Notes: a model not told the origin generated them from the letters alone. DNA of 64,000 nt from an uncultured Flavobacteriaceae bacterium (GCA_947498845.1 CANMLX010000015.1:26646-90645), one strand, 5' to 3'. Counted from the stretch's first letter, positions 36,116-45,376 are shown. A program made the numbers and translations.

Positions 36116-38164
36116 ATGCTTAAAGCCCTTATCCATATTCTATGTTTTTGTTTTGTTTCTGTGCTGTATGGACAGGATGGTGATTTTGAGGTGTTGTTGG
36201 ATAGTATACAGGAATTGAGGCGGTTGTCTAGAAATGAGAAATTAGATATTGATACCCGGTTGAAGTATGGAGAAAGAGCTAGCAACTTGTCTCATAAAAC
36301 TAATAGAGATTCTATTATCCTTAAATCAGATTACTATTTAACTTATCTTTATCAGTATAATCAGAAAAATTTTGATAAGGCAAAAATTTTGATTCAAAGA
36401 AATATAGAATTAGCAAAAAATCTTGATGATTATAGAACAGAAGCTATTTCGAATATTTTTTTGGCTTATATATATCGTCAATTACAAATTCATAATGATA
36501 GTGCTTATTACTATAATTACAAAGCACTAAAAATCTTAGAGTCTTTTAATAATTTAAGTAGAGAAGAAGTTTTATTTCGTAAAGCAAATATATATTCGAA
36601 TATAGGTTCAATGCAAATAGGTGAGCTTAACTATATTGATAGTCAATCTTCTATAATAAAAGCCATAGAGTTATTAAAGAGTTTATCAGATAATAATCTT
36701 GAGAATAAAAAGGAATTATGTAACCTTTACATTTTATTAGGGTTGACTTCTAGTAAGTTAAAGGAATATAAAGAATCGTTAAGTTATTATTGTAAAGGGC
36801 TAGAAATATCTAAACAAATAGAAGATATTAGGTATTTCTTATACTTAAAAATTGACATAGCTCAAGTTTATAAAGATTTAGGAACTTATGAAGAAGTATT
36901 TAAAATTTATAATGAGCTTTTAGAAGACAAAAGAATAGAAAAAAAAGATCCTAGTTCGTATGCTACTATTTTAATTAATCTAGCATATACTAAACATCTG
37001 TCTGGTGATAAGGATTATAAAAAAATAGATTCTTTATTTACAAATGCGTATTCAATTTTTGAGAAGTTAAATCTGTCTTATGAACTTTCAGCTTCAGGCA
37101 ATGACATTGCAGAGTTTTATTACACCCAAGATAAAAAAGACAAAGCTTTACATTATACTAAGCGTTCATATAAACTAGGAAAAGAAATCAAGAGATATGA
37201 AGAAGTCTTTAGATCTCTAAAAATGCTCTCCAAATTAAAACCAGGCGATTCAGGAAAAGCCTATTTACAAGAGTATATCACACTAAAAGATAGTCTTATA
37301 GACGTTGAGCGTGTGAACCGCAATAAATTCGCCCGTATAAAATACGAAACCGACCATTACGAGCAGGAAACCAAACGCTTAAGCCATCAAAACCTGCTTA
37401 TAGGCGGCATTGCAGCTGTATTGGTATTAATAACCGTGTTACTCTATTTTATAAAGCAGCAATCTACCAAGCATAAGCTACTATTATACAAGCAGGAGCA
37501 GCAACAAGCAGGGCAGGAGATTTATAAACTCATGCTTACCCAACAAGAAAAACAGGAAGAAGGGCGTTTGGAGGAGCGCCATAGAATCTCCGAGGAAATG
37601 CACGATGGCATTTTAAGCCATTTGTTTGGGACACGTCTAGGCTTAGCCTTTTTAAATATAGATAGTGACGACGCCACTAAAACACAATTTAAAAAATTAT
37701 TAGACGAGCTACAGGAAGTAGAAAAAGAAATACGGGACATCTCCCACCAATTAAAAAAGGATGAGAGTATAACCAAAGCCAATTATGCATCTTTATTAAA
37801 ACAATATATAGGCACACAAAGTACCTTAGGTGGGTTTGCGCATACTATAACTACTAATGTGGATTGGACGGCTATACCCGATACTATAAAAGTGGGGTTA
37901 TACCGTATCTTACAGGAAGCCTTAAAAAATATAATAAAACATGCCAAAGCCACTAAGCTAAGTGTAACATTTAATAAAGACAGCGACCAATTATATGTAA
38001 CAATAGCAGATGATGGCGTAGGTTTTGATACCAGTACAGCAGCAAATGGTATAGGCTTAAAAAATATTAGCTCTAGAGTAGCGCAATTAAAAGGCTCTAT
38101 AGATATTACATCGCAAATAAACAAAGGCACAGAACTAAAATTAACCATTCCCATAACCCCATAA
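36116..38164 (+). CDS. TPR-containing sensor histidine kinase (HisKA_3 type)
   Basis: 682 residues. A signal peptide (about 1-19, ending VLYGQ) exports an all-helical tetratricopeptide sensor region (about 45-400, with repeats such as KESLSYYCKGLEIS). A membrane helix follows at about 428-445, then a linker coiled coil. The phosphoacceptor is His496 in RISEEMHDGILSHL, of the NarX/LytS-like HisKA_3 type, and the ATPase domain has LKNIIKHAKAT (N box), ADDGVGFD (G1) and GIGLKNISSRV (G2). It is coupled to the response regulator 2 bp downstream. Signal unknown. Confidence 0.92.
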   Translation: MLKALIHILCFCFVSVLYGQDGDFEVLLDSIQELRRLSRNEKLDIDTRLKYGERASNLSHKTNRDSIILKSDYYLTYLYQYNQKNFDKAKILIQRNIELAKNLDDYRTEAISNIFLAYIYRQLQIHNDSAYYYNYKALKILESFNNLSREEVLFRKANIYSNIGSMQIGELNYIDSQSSIIKAIELLKSLSDNNLENKKELCNLYILLGLTSSKLKEYKESLSYYCKGLEISKQIEDIRYFLYLKIDIAQVYKDLGTYEEVFKIYNELLEDKRIEKKDPSSYATILINLAYTKHLSGDKDYKKIDSLFTNAYSIFEKLNLSYELSASGNDIAEFYYTQDKKDKALHYTKRSYKLGKEIKRYEEVFRSLKMLSKLKPGDSGKAYLQEYITLKDSLIDVERVNRNKFARIKYETDHYEQETKRLSHQNLLIGGIAAVLVLITVLLYFIKQQSTKHKLLLYKQEQQQAGQEIYKLMLTQQEKQEEGRLEERHRISEEMHDGILSHLFGTRLGLAFLNIDSDDATKTQFKKLLDELQEVEKEIRDISHQLKKDESITKANYASLLKQYIGTQSTLGGFAHTITTNVDWTAIPDTIKVGLYRILQEALKNIIKHAKATKLSVTFNKDSDQLYVTIADDGVGFDTSTAANGIGLKNISSRVAQLKGSIDITSQINKGTELKLTIPITP

Positions 38165-38166
38165 TT

Positions 38167-38841
38167 ATGACGACATACAATAGCTTAATTATAGAAGATC
38201 ATCCCCTAATTGTAGATGCTTATAAACGTGCTTTTGCAGAAGTAAAAACACAAGCAGAGGACATTAATTTTAATATCACTACAGTTGATAATTGTGATGA
38301 TGCCCTTGCAAAAATTGAAGAAGCCCAAACAGGAACTCCTATAGATTTAGCCTTTTTAGATATTAAACTGCCCCCCTCTAAAGATGGAAAGATAATTTCT
38401 GGGGAAGACTTAGGTGTTGTTTTAAGAAAAAAACTGCCTAAAACCAAGATTATCATTGCAACGACTTACAGTGATAATTTTAGAATCAACAGTATTTTTA
38501 AATACATTAACCCCGAAGGGTTTTTGGTAAAAAACGATTTAAATCCGCAGGAACTTATTACTGCCATACAAACCATACTTGGTGGTGCGCCACATTACAG
38601 TAAATCTGTTATTGAGCTTATGCGTAAACGTGTGTCTCACGAAATTGTCCTTGATGAATACGATAGAAAATTGCTGTACGAACTCTCTATGGGCAGTAAA
38701 ATGAGTGAGCTTCCAGACGTGATTCCTTTATCCATTGGGGCAATAGAAAAACGCAAACGTAGTTTAAAAGAAGCCTTTGGCGTGCTAGATAAAAATGATA
38801 AAGCGCTTTTAAAAGCAGCCCAGGAAATGGGGTTTATTTGA
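38167..38841 (+). CDS. Response regulator with C-terminal HTH-like domain
   Basis: 224 residues. Receiver domain 1-135: acidic pair Glu10-Asp11 (SLIIEDHPL), phosphoacceptor Asp65 in LAFLDIKLPP, and conserved Lys in FLVKNDL. The C-terminal part (about 150-224) has YDRKLLYELSMGSKMSEL and LSIGAIEKRKRSLKEAFGVL, which looks like a divergent LuxR/NarL helix-turn-helix. Partner of the kinase just upstream. A receiver-only paralogue lies at 39964-40428. The repeated 16-bp motif described below is a candidate binding site, by inference only. Confidence 0.88.
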   Translation: MTTYNSLIIEDHPLIVDAYKRAFAEVKTQAEDINFNITTVDNCDDALAKIEEAQTGTPIDLAFLDIKLPPSKDGKIISGEDLGVVLRKKLPKTKIIIATTYSDNFRINSIFKYINPEGFLVKNDLNPQELITAIQTILGGAPHYSKSVIELMRKRVSHEIVLDEYDRKLLYELSMGSKMSELPDVIPLSIGAIEKRKRSLKEAFGVLDKNDKALLKAAQEMGFI

Positions 38842-38852
38842 TGCGTAGCGCC

Positions 38853-38873
38853 ATACTGAACTTGTTTCAGTAT
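38853..38873 (+). terminator. Terminator after the two-component operon
   Basis: ATACTGAA (38853-38860) pairs with TTCAGTAT (38866-38873) around a 5-nt loop, followed by cttttct; 12 bp after the response regulator stop. Confidence 0.5.
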
Positions 38874-38903
38874 CTTTTCTAGTTTAATTTATTTTTCACT
38901 TTA

Positions 38904-38953
<50 letters not shown>

Positions 38954-38959
38954 TAAAAA

Positions 38960-39031
38960 GTTGGAAAGTTGGAAAGTTGGAAAGTTGGAAAGTTGGAAAG
39001 TTGGAAAGTTGGAAAGTTGGAAAGTTGGAAA
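38960..39031 (+). repeat. Octamer tandem array (GTTGGAAA)
   Basis: Nine perfect GTTGGAAA units in 72 bp, 6 bp after the heptamer array. Confidence 0.95.
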
Positions 39032-39120
39032 TAAGCTTAACAAGATACGATTTTCCTGTTGGTAAAAATGAAACAACTTAATCGTTACTGTTTTTTTAGT
39101 GTCATGCAATTTAAATACAT

Positions 39121-39188
39121 TCAATAGTCAATAGTCAATAGTCAATAGTCAATAGTCAATAGTCAATAGTCAATAGTCAATAGTCAAT
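39121..39188 (+). repeat. Heptamer tandem array (TCAATAG)
   Basis: Nine perfect TCAATAG units plus TCAAT. Confidence 0.95.
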
Positions 39189-39190
39189 TC

Positions 39191-39228
39191 TACGGAAACT
39201 CCCTATTTTTTCTACGGGAAACCCCTAT
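39191..39228 (+). promoter_or_regulatory. Direct repeat of 16-bp motif, candidate operator
   Basis: TACGGAAACTCCCTAT (39191-39206) and TACGGGAAACCCCTAT (39213-39228), 13/16 identical, start to start 22 bp, two turns of the helix. It lies 101 bp before the lipoprotein start and directly after the TCAATAG array. Related motifs recur at 40523, 53937, 54020 and 56177. Confidence 0.5.
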
Positions 39229-39328
39229 CGCTTTACCAGTAATTCTTCATTTTTTTGTTGATAGGTATTTTATGTGTTCTAAGAGAGTGCATGTAAAGTA
39301 TTAAAAGCCAAAATTTAAAATAAAACAA

Positions 39329-39934
39329 ATGAAGATTATCAAAGTAGCCCTTTTATCCATTGTAGTAGTAACATTAACAAATTGTGCCTCTGGTTATAAA
39401 ATGATTGCGCCTAAGACAATTAATTACTATTCAACGGATGAAGTTAATAATGTAAAACTCGAATATAAATATGATTTATTAGAAAAGAAATATGCAAAAA
39501 AAGAGGTGAATAAAGGCGTTAAAGTTGTTGCTGTTAAGCTTACTAATAATTCTGATAAAGATGTGATATTTGGTAAGGATATTACGTTAGCTTATGAAAA
39601 TGGTACTGAGATTTTTGTTATGGAAAATGATAAGGTTTTTAAAGCGTTGAAACAACAATCGGGCTTTTATTTATTCTATTTACTGTTAACACCAATGAAT
39701 TTTTATACCACAGAAAACGGCAGGCAAACAAGTTCTACACCAATTGGGTTAGTAGTAGGACCAGGTTTAGCGGGTGGAAACATGATTGCTGCAGGTTCTG
39801 CTAATACTAAATTTAAAGAAGAACTACTAGCGTATAATATTATTGGAACCATTATTAAAAAAGGAGAAACTAAATATGGGTTAATAGGGATTAAGGCAGA
39901 CTCTCACGATGCATTAAAATTAAAAGCCGAATAA
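39329..39934 (+). CDS. Lipoprotein of unknown function
   Basis: 201 residues. The signal MKIIKVALLSIVVVTLTNC ends in a lipobox with Cys19 followed by ASGY, which lacks the acidic surface-export residues, so it may stay in the periplasm-facing leaflet. The rest is a mixed alpha/beta domain (VKVVAVKLTNNSDKDVIFGKD resembles an Ig-like strand pair) with a hydrophobic stretch FYLFYLLLTPMNF at about 112-124 and a Gly-rich VVGPGLAGGNMIAAGSA. I do not recognise the family. It sits between the two response regulator genes. Confidence 0.7.
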   Translation: MKIIKVALLSIVVVTLTNCASGYKMIAPKTINYYSTDEVNNVKLEYKYDLLEKKYAKKEVNKGVKVVAVKLTNNSDKDVIFGKDITLAYENGTEIFVMENDKVFKALKQQSGFYLFYLLLTPMNFYTTENGRQTSSTPIGLVVGPGLAGGNMIAAGSANTKFKEELLAYNIIGTIIKKGETKYGLIGIKADSHDALKLKAE

Positions 39935-39963
39935 GTTGTTTTTGTAATTCTACCAATTCTACC

Positions 39964-40428
39964 ATGCCTAAAGCATACAACGTTTTAATAATAGAAGACT
40001 ATCAATTAATTATTGATGCCTACAAACGTGCGTTTTTTGAGGTAAGTAATAAGGAGGAGGATATAGATTTTATTATTGATAGTGCTAGTAATTGTGATGA
40101 AGCTCAAGCAAAAATAGAAGAAACTAAACAGCATGTATCCTTAGACCTCGTGTTTTTAGATATAAAATTACCACCATCTAAAGATGGTACACACTGCTCA
40201 GGAGAAGATTTGGGAGTTACCATAAGGAAAACATTTCCCGAAACTAAAATAATAATAGCCACTAATTATTGTGATACCTACAAAGTAAACAGCATTTTTA
40301 AACAAGTAAACCCAGAAGGTTTTCTGGTAAAACACGATTTAAGTCCCGAAGGACTTATTATAGCTATAAAAGAGGTGCTCTCGGGATCGCTTTATTATAG
40401 TAAATCTATTATTGAGTTAATTCGATAA
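39964..40428 (+). CDS. Receiver-only response regulator (truncated paralogue)
   Basis: 154 residues, strongly similar along its length to the receiver of the regulator at 38167-38841: LIIEDYQLIIDAYKRAF, phosphoacceptor Asp66 in LVFLDIKLPPSKDG, and FLVKHDLSPEGL. It stops at SKSIIELIR exactly where the paralogue goes on (SKSVIELMRKRV) into its HTH domain. The DNA downstream does not encode an HTH in any frame that I can see. It is either a decayed copy or a single-domain regulator competing for phosphate from the kinase. Confidence 0.8.
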   Translation: MPKAYNVLIIEDYQLIIDAYKRAFFEVSNKEEDIDFIIDSASNCDEAQAKIEETKQHVSLDLVFLDIKLPPSKDGTHCSGEDLGVTIRKTFPETKIIIATNYCDTYKVNSIFKQVNPEGFLVKHDLSPEGLIIAIKEVLSGSLYYSKSIIELIR

Positions 40429-40522
40429 TAAAAACAACCTTGTTTTTTAGTGTAAATAAACAGACGTTTTTTCTTGCAAACAGATGATTTTACTTTAAAA
40501 TAATTCATTAAAACAGCAATTT

Positions 40523-40561
40523 TTATGGTTTTGCCTTAGTTTTTATAAGGCAAAACCATAA
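40523..40561. promoter_or_regulatory. Inverted dyad TTATGGTTTTGCCTTA / TAAGGCAAAACCATAA
   Basis: Two 16-bp arms, 40523-40538 and 40546-40561, perfectly inverted with 7 bp between them (starts 23 bp apart). There is no T-run on either side, so it is not an ordinary terminator. It belongs to the same motif family as 39191, 54020 and 56177. Confidence 0.5.
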
Positions 40562-40692
40562 CAGGGTGTTATTTATTCTTCTTTTTTTTGCTATACGCTA
40601 TCGTGAATTTTTAAGGGATAGAAATTCATAGGTAGTTGGTAGTAGTTAATTTGGTTAGTTTTTAGGTTTGTTTTTAATAAATCTAAAGCTTA

Positions 40693-40724
40693 AAAAAGCT
40701 ATCCATTAATTTGGGTAGCTTTTT
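40693..40724 (+). terminator. Terminator hairpin
   Basis: AAAAAGCTATCC (40693-40704) pairs with GGGTAGCTTTTT (40713-40724), 12 bp with one T-G pair, 8-nt loop, T-rich tail. Its A-rich left arm makes it usable from both directions. Confidence 0.65.
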
Positions 40725-40731
40725 AAATTTT

Positions 40732-40785
40732 TTAATCATTTGACTTCAATGCTGCCATAAACACTTTTGTGCGTATCACTACATT
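40732..40785 (-). pseudogene. Fragment of a lepA 3' end
   Basis: On the minus strand this reads NVVIRTKVFMAALKSND and a stop, against [17 protein letters not shown] at the end of lepA (42882-44678): 12 of 17 residues match, with the same stop position. No more of lepA is present upstream of it in this strand's sense. It is a leftover of a duplication or of a moved lepA copy. Confidence 0.6.
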
Positions 40786-41144
40786 AATTATCTGCTTTTT
40801 TAAAGGGATATAAATACCATTTGGTCTACTTCATTATAATTTAGATAATATCAATAAAAGTGTTTCGAAATTAAAAAGTAAATAGCATGAAATTTAAATG
40901 ATGATTAGGGAAGGTAACTGGGTGAAAACTTAGTGTTTTATGGGGATACGTGTTTGTAATTTACTAAAAAAAATATTCAATTTTAAGAAGAAATATGTAC
41001 ATTTAATTGCGAGGAGTTGAGGTGTTTTTTTGTTTTTTTAATGTACTGTACTGAAAGTCAGGAAGTGATAAAAATAGATGCACCTTTTTTAGTGCGCATT
41101 ATTACTATTAGATTATAAGTTTTTGAGTATATATAATTAAGTTT

Positions 41145-42014
41145 ATGACAAATTTGTGTAAAAAAATAAGTGAAAGTAAATGGTTTCAAAATTTTGTTAC
41201 AGCTGCTATTCTTGTTGCAGGTGTTTTAGTAGGAGTAGCAACTTACCAAGATTTTTCTTTGAAGCATGAAAATTTCTTAGAGTTATTAAATAAAATAATT
41301 CTTGGGATTTTTATTCTTGAAATTATTGTAAAAGTTCTAGCAGAAGGTAAAAAGCCTTGGTTATATTTTACAGATGGTTGGAATATTTTTGACTTTATAA
41401 TTGTAGCTGCTGCTTTTCTACCTTTTGGGGGGAGTTCTATAGCTATATTGCGTTTACTACGTTTACTAAGAGTTTTAAAGCTCATTAAAGCCTTACCAAA
41501 GCTTCAAATGTTGGTGGGAGCACTTTTAAAAAGTTTACCATCTATGGGTTATGTGTCTGTTTTACTCACATTATTATTTTATATATATGCGGTTGCTGGT
41601 GTTTTCTTTTTTGGAGAAAACGACCCCATACATTTTGGAGATTTACAAACTTCAATGCTTTCTTTGTTTAGAGTGGTGACGCTGGAAGATTGGACAGATA
41701 TCATGTATATAAACATGTTTGGCTGTGAAAACTATGGGTACGATGGTAATATGGATTTATGTGTTAATTCCACAGGGGCTTCAGCTTTATCTATTACCTT
41801 TTTTGTGACTTTTGTTTTAATAGGTACTATGATATTTTTAAACCTTTTTATAGGTGTTGTTATGAACGGTATGGATGAAGCTAAGAGTGAAATGTTGTTA
41901 GAAGAACAAATTAAAGAAGGAACGGAGTCTTTAAATATTGAGGATATTGAGAATAAAATTTCTGAATTGCAAGAGGTGTTGAATTTGTTTAAAGTACAGC
42001 AAAAACTAAAGTAA
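41145..42014 (+). CDS. Voltage-gated cation channel (BacNav family), Ca-like filter
   Basis: 289 residues with six membrane helices. S4 at about 99-120 has the charge ladder Arg103, Arg106, Arg109, Lys112, Lys115. The pore loop is FRVVTLEDWTD, with filter Thr179-Leu-Glu181-Asp182-Trp-Thr-Asp185. NaChBac has TLESWAS; the two extra acidic residues match those introduced to make the calcium-selective CavAb (TLDDWSD). A cysteine-bearing extracellular loop (MFGCENYGYDGNMDLC) follows, then S6 and a C-terminal coiled coil (about 250-285) for tetramer assembly. Single-domain, so it forms a homotetramer in the inner membrane. Confidence 0.9.
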   Translation: MTNLCKKISESKWFQNFVTAAILVAGVLVGVATYQDFSLKHENFLELLNKIILGIFILEIIVKVLAEGKKPWLYFTDGWNIFDFIIVAAAFLPFGGSSIAILRLLRLLRVLKLIKALPKLQMLVGALLKSLPSMGYVSVLLTLLFYIYAVAGVFFFGENDPIHFGDLQTSMLSLFRVVTLEDWTDIMYINMFGCENYGYDGNMDLCVNSTGASALSITFFVTFVLIGTMIFLNLFIGVVMNGMDEAKSEMLLEEQIKEGTESLNIEDIENKISELQEVLNLFKVQQKLK

Positions 42015-42069
42015 CATAGTCTTAACTTAAAGCGAAAGCTTATTAATTAATATTAAAACAAATTTTAAC

Positions 42070-42540
42070 ATGGGAATTTTTAACAAGATTAAAAACAAAT
42101 TAGGTATTGGAGGCGTAAAAGTAGAATTGCAAATTCCAGGGCAAGTCTCTAAAGACAGTGGATTAGTAGAGGGTAAAGTAATATTAACAACAAAAAGTGA
42201 ACAGGAAATTGTAGAAACCGAAATAAAATTCATGGAAGAGTTTACTACTGGGCGAGGTGATGATAAAAAAACTAAAGAATATGAATTAGGCGTTGTTAAA
42301 TTTTCAGATACTTATACTATAAAGCCAGGAGAGGTTAAGGAGATTCCTTTTAAACTACCCTTTGAATTTATTAAATCTAATGCAGATTCATTAAAAGAAA
42401 AAGGAGGAGCTCTTGGAACATTAGGTAAAATGAGCAAGTTTGCAAATAATGAAAAATCATCTTATTATGTTGAGGCAGATGTAGATGTAAAAGCAGCCGC
42501 TTTAGATCCTTCAGACAAAAAGGATATTAAATTGGTTTAA
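42070..42540 (+). CDS. Spo0M-like arrestin-fold protein
   Basis: 156 residues, soluble. GVKVELQIPGQVSKDSGLVEGKVIL followed by EIVETEIKFMEEF and PGEVKEIPFKLPF is the N-terminal half of the Spo0M/arrestin-like fold (two beta-sandwiches); this protein is shorter than Bacillus Spo0M and consists mainly of one. In non-sporulating bacteria the role is unknown. It follows the channel gene by 55 bp and is followed by a terminator, so the two may be co-transcribed. Confidence 0.7.
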   Translation: MGIFNKIKNKLGIGGVKVELQIPGQVSKDSGLVEGKVILTTKSEQEIVETEIKFMEEFTTGRGDDKKTKEYELGVVKFSDTYTIKPGEVKEIPFKLPFEFIKSNADSLKEKGGALGTLGKMSKFANNEKSSYYVEADVDVKAAALDPSDKKDIKLV

Positions 42541-42554
42541 AAGAGAAGTATTAA

Positions 42555-42584
42555 AAAACAAGGAGATGAAAAGCTCCTTGTTTT
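42555..42584 (+). terminator. Terminator after the Spo0M-like gene
   Basis: AAAACAAGGAG (42555-42565) pairs perfectly with CTCCTTGTTTT (42574-42584), 8-nt loop, then attttac. Confidence 0.75.
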
Positions 42585-42881
42585 ATTTTACACCTATCCG
42601 AAAGTTTAGATGATAGACCGCTAGGCTTCAAGATCAAAGAATATAGACAATTAATTTACAGTACATTGTGTTTTTTTATACAAAATACATGATATCATTT
42701 AAGAAAAGATAAACTCCTAAAAAATTGCCTCATAAGATCCTAAAAACGTATAAATATTTGATTTTACATGTCTTTTGTCTATGTTCTATAAGTGAAACGG
42801 TCTAGTTTCCCAAATATCGGATGCTAGTGATTTTATTTCTATAAATTTGTTATTCATTAAAGTTTAAAAAAGTATGATTGT

Positions 42882-44678
42882 TTAATCATTCAACTTTAAC
42901 ACCGCCATAAACGCTTGTTGAGGTATTTCTACATTTCCTACTTGGCGCATACGCTTTTTACCTTTTTTCTGTTTTTCTAATAGTTTACGTTTACGGGAAA
43001 TATCACCACCATAACATTTAGCAGTTACATCTTTTCGTAAGGCTTTTACAGTTTCACGAGATATAATTTTGGCACCAATAGCGGCTTGAATTGGAATGTC
43101 AAACTGTTGACGTGGAATTAACTCTTTTAATTTTTCACACATTTTTTTACCTATAGTTTGTGCATTATCAGTATGGATTAATGCCGAAAGCGCATCAACA
43201 GATTGTGCATTCAATAAAATATCTAAACGTACAAGTTTAGAGGTTTTCATGCCAATTGGATGATAATCAAAAGAAGCGTAGCCTTTTGATACTGTTTTTA
43301 AGCGATCGTAAAAATCAAAAACAATTTCAGCCAAAGGCATTTCAAAAGTTAATTCGACCCGCTCTGTTGTTAGGTAGGTTTGATTGGTAATAATACCTCG
43401 TTTTTCGATACACAACGACATTACATTACCAACAAAATCTGATTTTGTAATTATGGTTGCTTTTATATAAGGTTCCTCAACGCGGTTTAACGTAGAAGGT
43501 TCTGGTAAATCAGATGGATTATTTACAATAATAATGTCGTCTGGATTTTTATTGGTGTAAGCATGGTATGATACGTTTGGTACTGTAGTAATCACGGTCA
43601 TATCAAACTCACGCTCTAAACGTTCCTGGATAATTTCCATGTGTAGCATACCTAAAAAGCCACAACGGAAACCAAAGCCCAATGCTGCTGAACTTTCTGG
43701 TTGAAATACCAAAGAGGCATCATTTAATTGCAGTTTCTCCATAGAAGAGCGTAGCTCTTCATAATCTTCTGTATCTACAGGGTATATGCCTGCAAAAACC
43801 ATTGGTTTTACATCTTCAAAACCCTCAACAATGTTAGTCGTTGGGTTTTCAAAATCTGTGATGGTATCTCCTACTTTTACTTCTTTGGCTGTTTTTATAC
43901 CAGTAATTAAATAGCCTACATCGCCTGTTTTAACGCTTTGTTTTACAACTTGTTCTAGTTTTAAAGTGCCAACTTCGTCTGCATAATAATCTTTATCTGT
44001 AGCTACAAATTTAATTTTTTGCCCTTTTTTAATTTCACCATTAAACACTCTAAAATAGGTTTCTATACCTCTAAAGGTGTTGTAAACAGAGTCAAAAATT
44101 AAAGCTTGTAAAGGCGCATCTGGATCACCTTGTGGTGCTGGTATACGATCAATAATAGCAGCTAGAATATTATCTACACCAAAACCTGTTTTTCCACTGG
44201 CATGAATTACTTCTTCAGGTTCACAACCTAATAAATCTACAATATCATCGGTGACTTCTTCTGGATTAGCACTAGGTAAATCTACTTTGTTAAGTACAGG
44301 GATGATTTCTAAGTCATTTTCTAAAGCTAAATATAAATTAGAAATGGTTTGTGCTTGAATGCTTTGTGCTGCATCTACAATTAATAAGGCGCCTTCACAT
44401 GCTGCAATAGATCGAGACACTTCATATGAGAAATCCACATGGCCAGGAGTGTCTATTAAATTCAATACATAGTCTTCACCCTTATAGGCATACTCCATTT
44501 GTATGGCATGCGACTTGATGGTGATACCACGTTCGCGCTCTAAATCCATATTATCTAACAATTGGGCTTGCTGCTCTCTAGCAGTTACCGACCCTGTATA
44601 GTCTAATAAACGATCTGCAAGTGTGCTCTTACCATGATCTATATGTGCAATAATGCAAAAATTTCTAATATTCTTCAT
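42882..44678 (-). CDS. lepA: Elongation factor 4 (LepA)
   Basis: 598 residues from ATG 44678. That start gives [20 protein letters not shown], matching the family; an in-frame ATG 45 bp further up at 44723 adds an unrelated extension. G1 AHIDHGKST, switch [11 protein letters not shown]4 NKVDLP, and the LepA-specific C-terminus with [25 protein letters not shown] and [17 protein letters not shown]. It is a ribosome-binding GTPase that back-translocates stalled ribosomes. A 54-bp copy of its 3' end is found at 40732-40785. Confidence 0.96.
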   Translation of the reverse strand: MKNIRNFCIIAHIDHGKSTLADRLLDYTGSVTAREQQAQLLDNMDLERERGITIKSHAIQMEYAYKGEDYVLNLIDTPGHVDFSYEVSRSIAACEGALLIVDAAQSIQAQTISNLYLALENDLEIIPVLNKVDLPSANPEEVTDDIVDLLGCEPEEVIHASGKTGFGVDNILAAIIDRIPAPQGDPDAPLQALIFDSVYNTFRGIETYFRVFNGEIKKGQKIKFVATDKDYYADEVGTLKLEQVVKQSVKTGDVGYLITGIKTAKEVKVGDTITDFENPTTNIVEGFEDVKPMVFAGIYPVDTEDYEELRSSMEKLQLNDASLVFQPESSAALGFGFRCGFLGMLHMEIIQERLEREFDMTVITTVPNVSYHAYTNKNPDDIIIVNNPSDLPEPSTLNRVEEPYIKATIITKSDFVGNVMSLCIEKRGIITNQTYLTTERVELTFEMPLAEIVFDFYDRLKTVSKGYASFDYHPIGMKTSKLVRLDILLNAQSVDALSALIHTDNAQTIGKKMCEKLKELIPRQQFDIPIQAAIGAKIISRETVKALRKDVTAKCYGGDISRKRKLLEKQKKGKKRMRQVGNVEIPQQAFMAVLKLND

Positions 44679-44801
44679 CAATCTGTTACTCGATAATCGA
44701 GATTTAAAAGCTTTGAGGTTCACCTCAAAATTAAAATTTATTTTCTATAAATTACCTCTGGTGCTCATACTTAGGTAGTTTGCTTAACAGCAATAGAGGT
44801 G

Positions 44802-44809
44802 CAAAGATA
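44802..44809 (-). promoter_or_regulatory. Promoter -7 element upstream of lepA
   Basis: TATCTTTG on the minus strand matches TAnnTTTG, 123 bp before the lepA start; no clear -33 TTG. Confidence 0.4.
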
Positions 44810-44858
44810 CTCTATTTAATTAAAGATAAAAGGGTGTTTTTACGATCCTTAGTTCCTG

Positions 44859-45155
44859 TTATTTCTCTACAACAATATACAGATAGTCTCCCAAGTTATT
44901 TTTATAAGACGTCATAACTTTTTTAATAGCTCCTTTATCAATATCGGTTCGTAAAGTAGCGCGTCCTTTTTCTATTTCACTTTTATTTGCTAAATCTGAA
45001 AATGAAGAAATACCGTTTCTAATATTTTTATCAAATGTCTAAATAAAAGGGCTTTTTTTAGGCTGTAAATGGTATATCATGCGTTTTGCCAGATAAGGGT
45101 CTGGTTTTCTAGTAGTGTTGAATCCTATTTCTATAGTATCGTATCTAGCTTTCAT
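44859..45155 (-). pseudogene. Decayed SAM-dependent methyltransferase
   Basis: The frame starts at ATG 45155 with RYDTIEIGFNTTRKPDPYLA, the opening of a UbiE/class I methyltransferase family, reaches a TAG after PKKSPFI, then continues in the same frame with GISSFSDLANKSEIEKG and NNLGDYLYIVVEK to a stop at 44859. Those are the start and end of a protein normally about 250 residues long; the SAM-binding middle (about 150 residues) is deleted. Clear internal-deletion pseudogene. Confidence 0.65.
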
Positions 45156-45163
45156 AAGTGAGT

Positions 45164-45364
45164 TTATGCCATCATACGGCCACAAATCCCCAAACTCACA
45201 ATCACATAAATGGCAGCTAAAATAAATAAGACTTTGGCTGCTTTTTTATGCTTTTTAAAAACAGCTGCGCCTATTATTGCTAGGATAATGGCAGGGCCGA
45301 ACATAATGGCTATGAGTAAATAAATTAATCCGTTTAGGTTTCCTATTTCTAAAAAATATGGCAT
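45164..45364 (-). CDS. Small two-helix membrane protein, paralogue A
   Basis: 66 residues with two membrane helices: LIYLLIAIMFGPAIILAIIG, a KKHKKAAK basic turn, and VLFILAAIYVIVSLGICG. The C-terminal pattern A-A-x-Y-x-(L/I)-x-x-LG-(V/I)-CG and the FGPxII segment are shared with 45377-45565 and 50131-50346. Unknown family. The tandem paralogue starts 13 bp upstream, so they are probably one transcript. Confidence 0.65.
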   Translation of the reverse strand: MPYFLEIGNLNGLIYLLIAIMFGPAIILAIIGAAVFKKHKKAAKVLFILAAIYVIVSLGICGRMMA

Positions 45365-45376
45365 TAACTATTTATT

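Larger units (their letters stand above)
40429..41144. other. Intergenic region with dyad, terminator and lepA fragment
   Basis: 716 bp with no gene. It contains a perfect 16-bp inverted dyad (40523-40561), a strong terminator hairpin (40693-40724) and a 54-bp remnant of a lepA 3' end (40732-40785). Nothing further recognised in 40786-41144, which is very AT-rich and includes the channel gene's upstream region. Confidence 0.7.

Noticed and set aside
40523..40561. Simple rho-independent terminator after the receiver-only gene
   Set aside because: Perfect stem but no T-run on either side, and its arms match the motif family found in other promoters.
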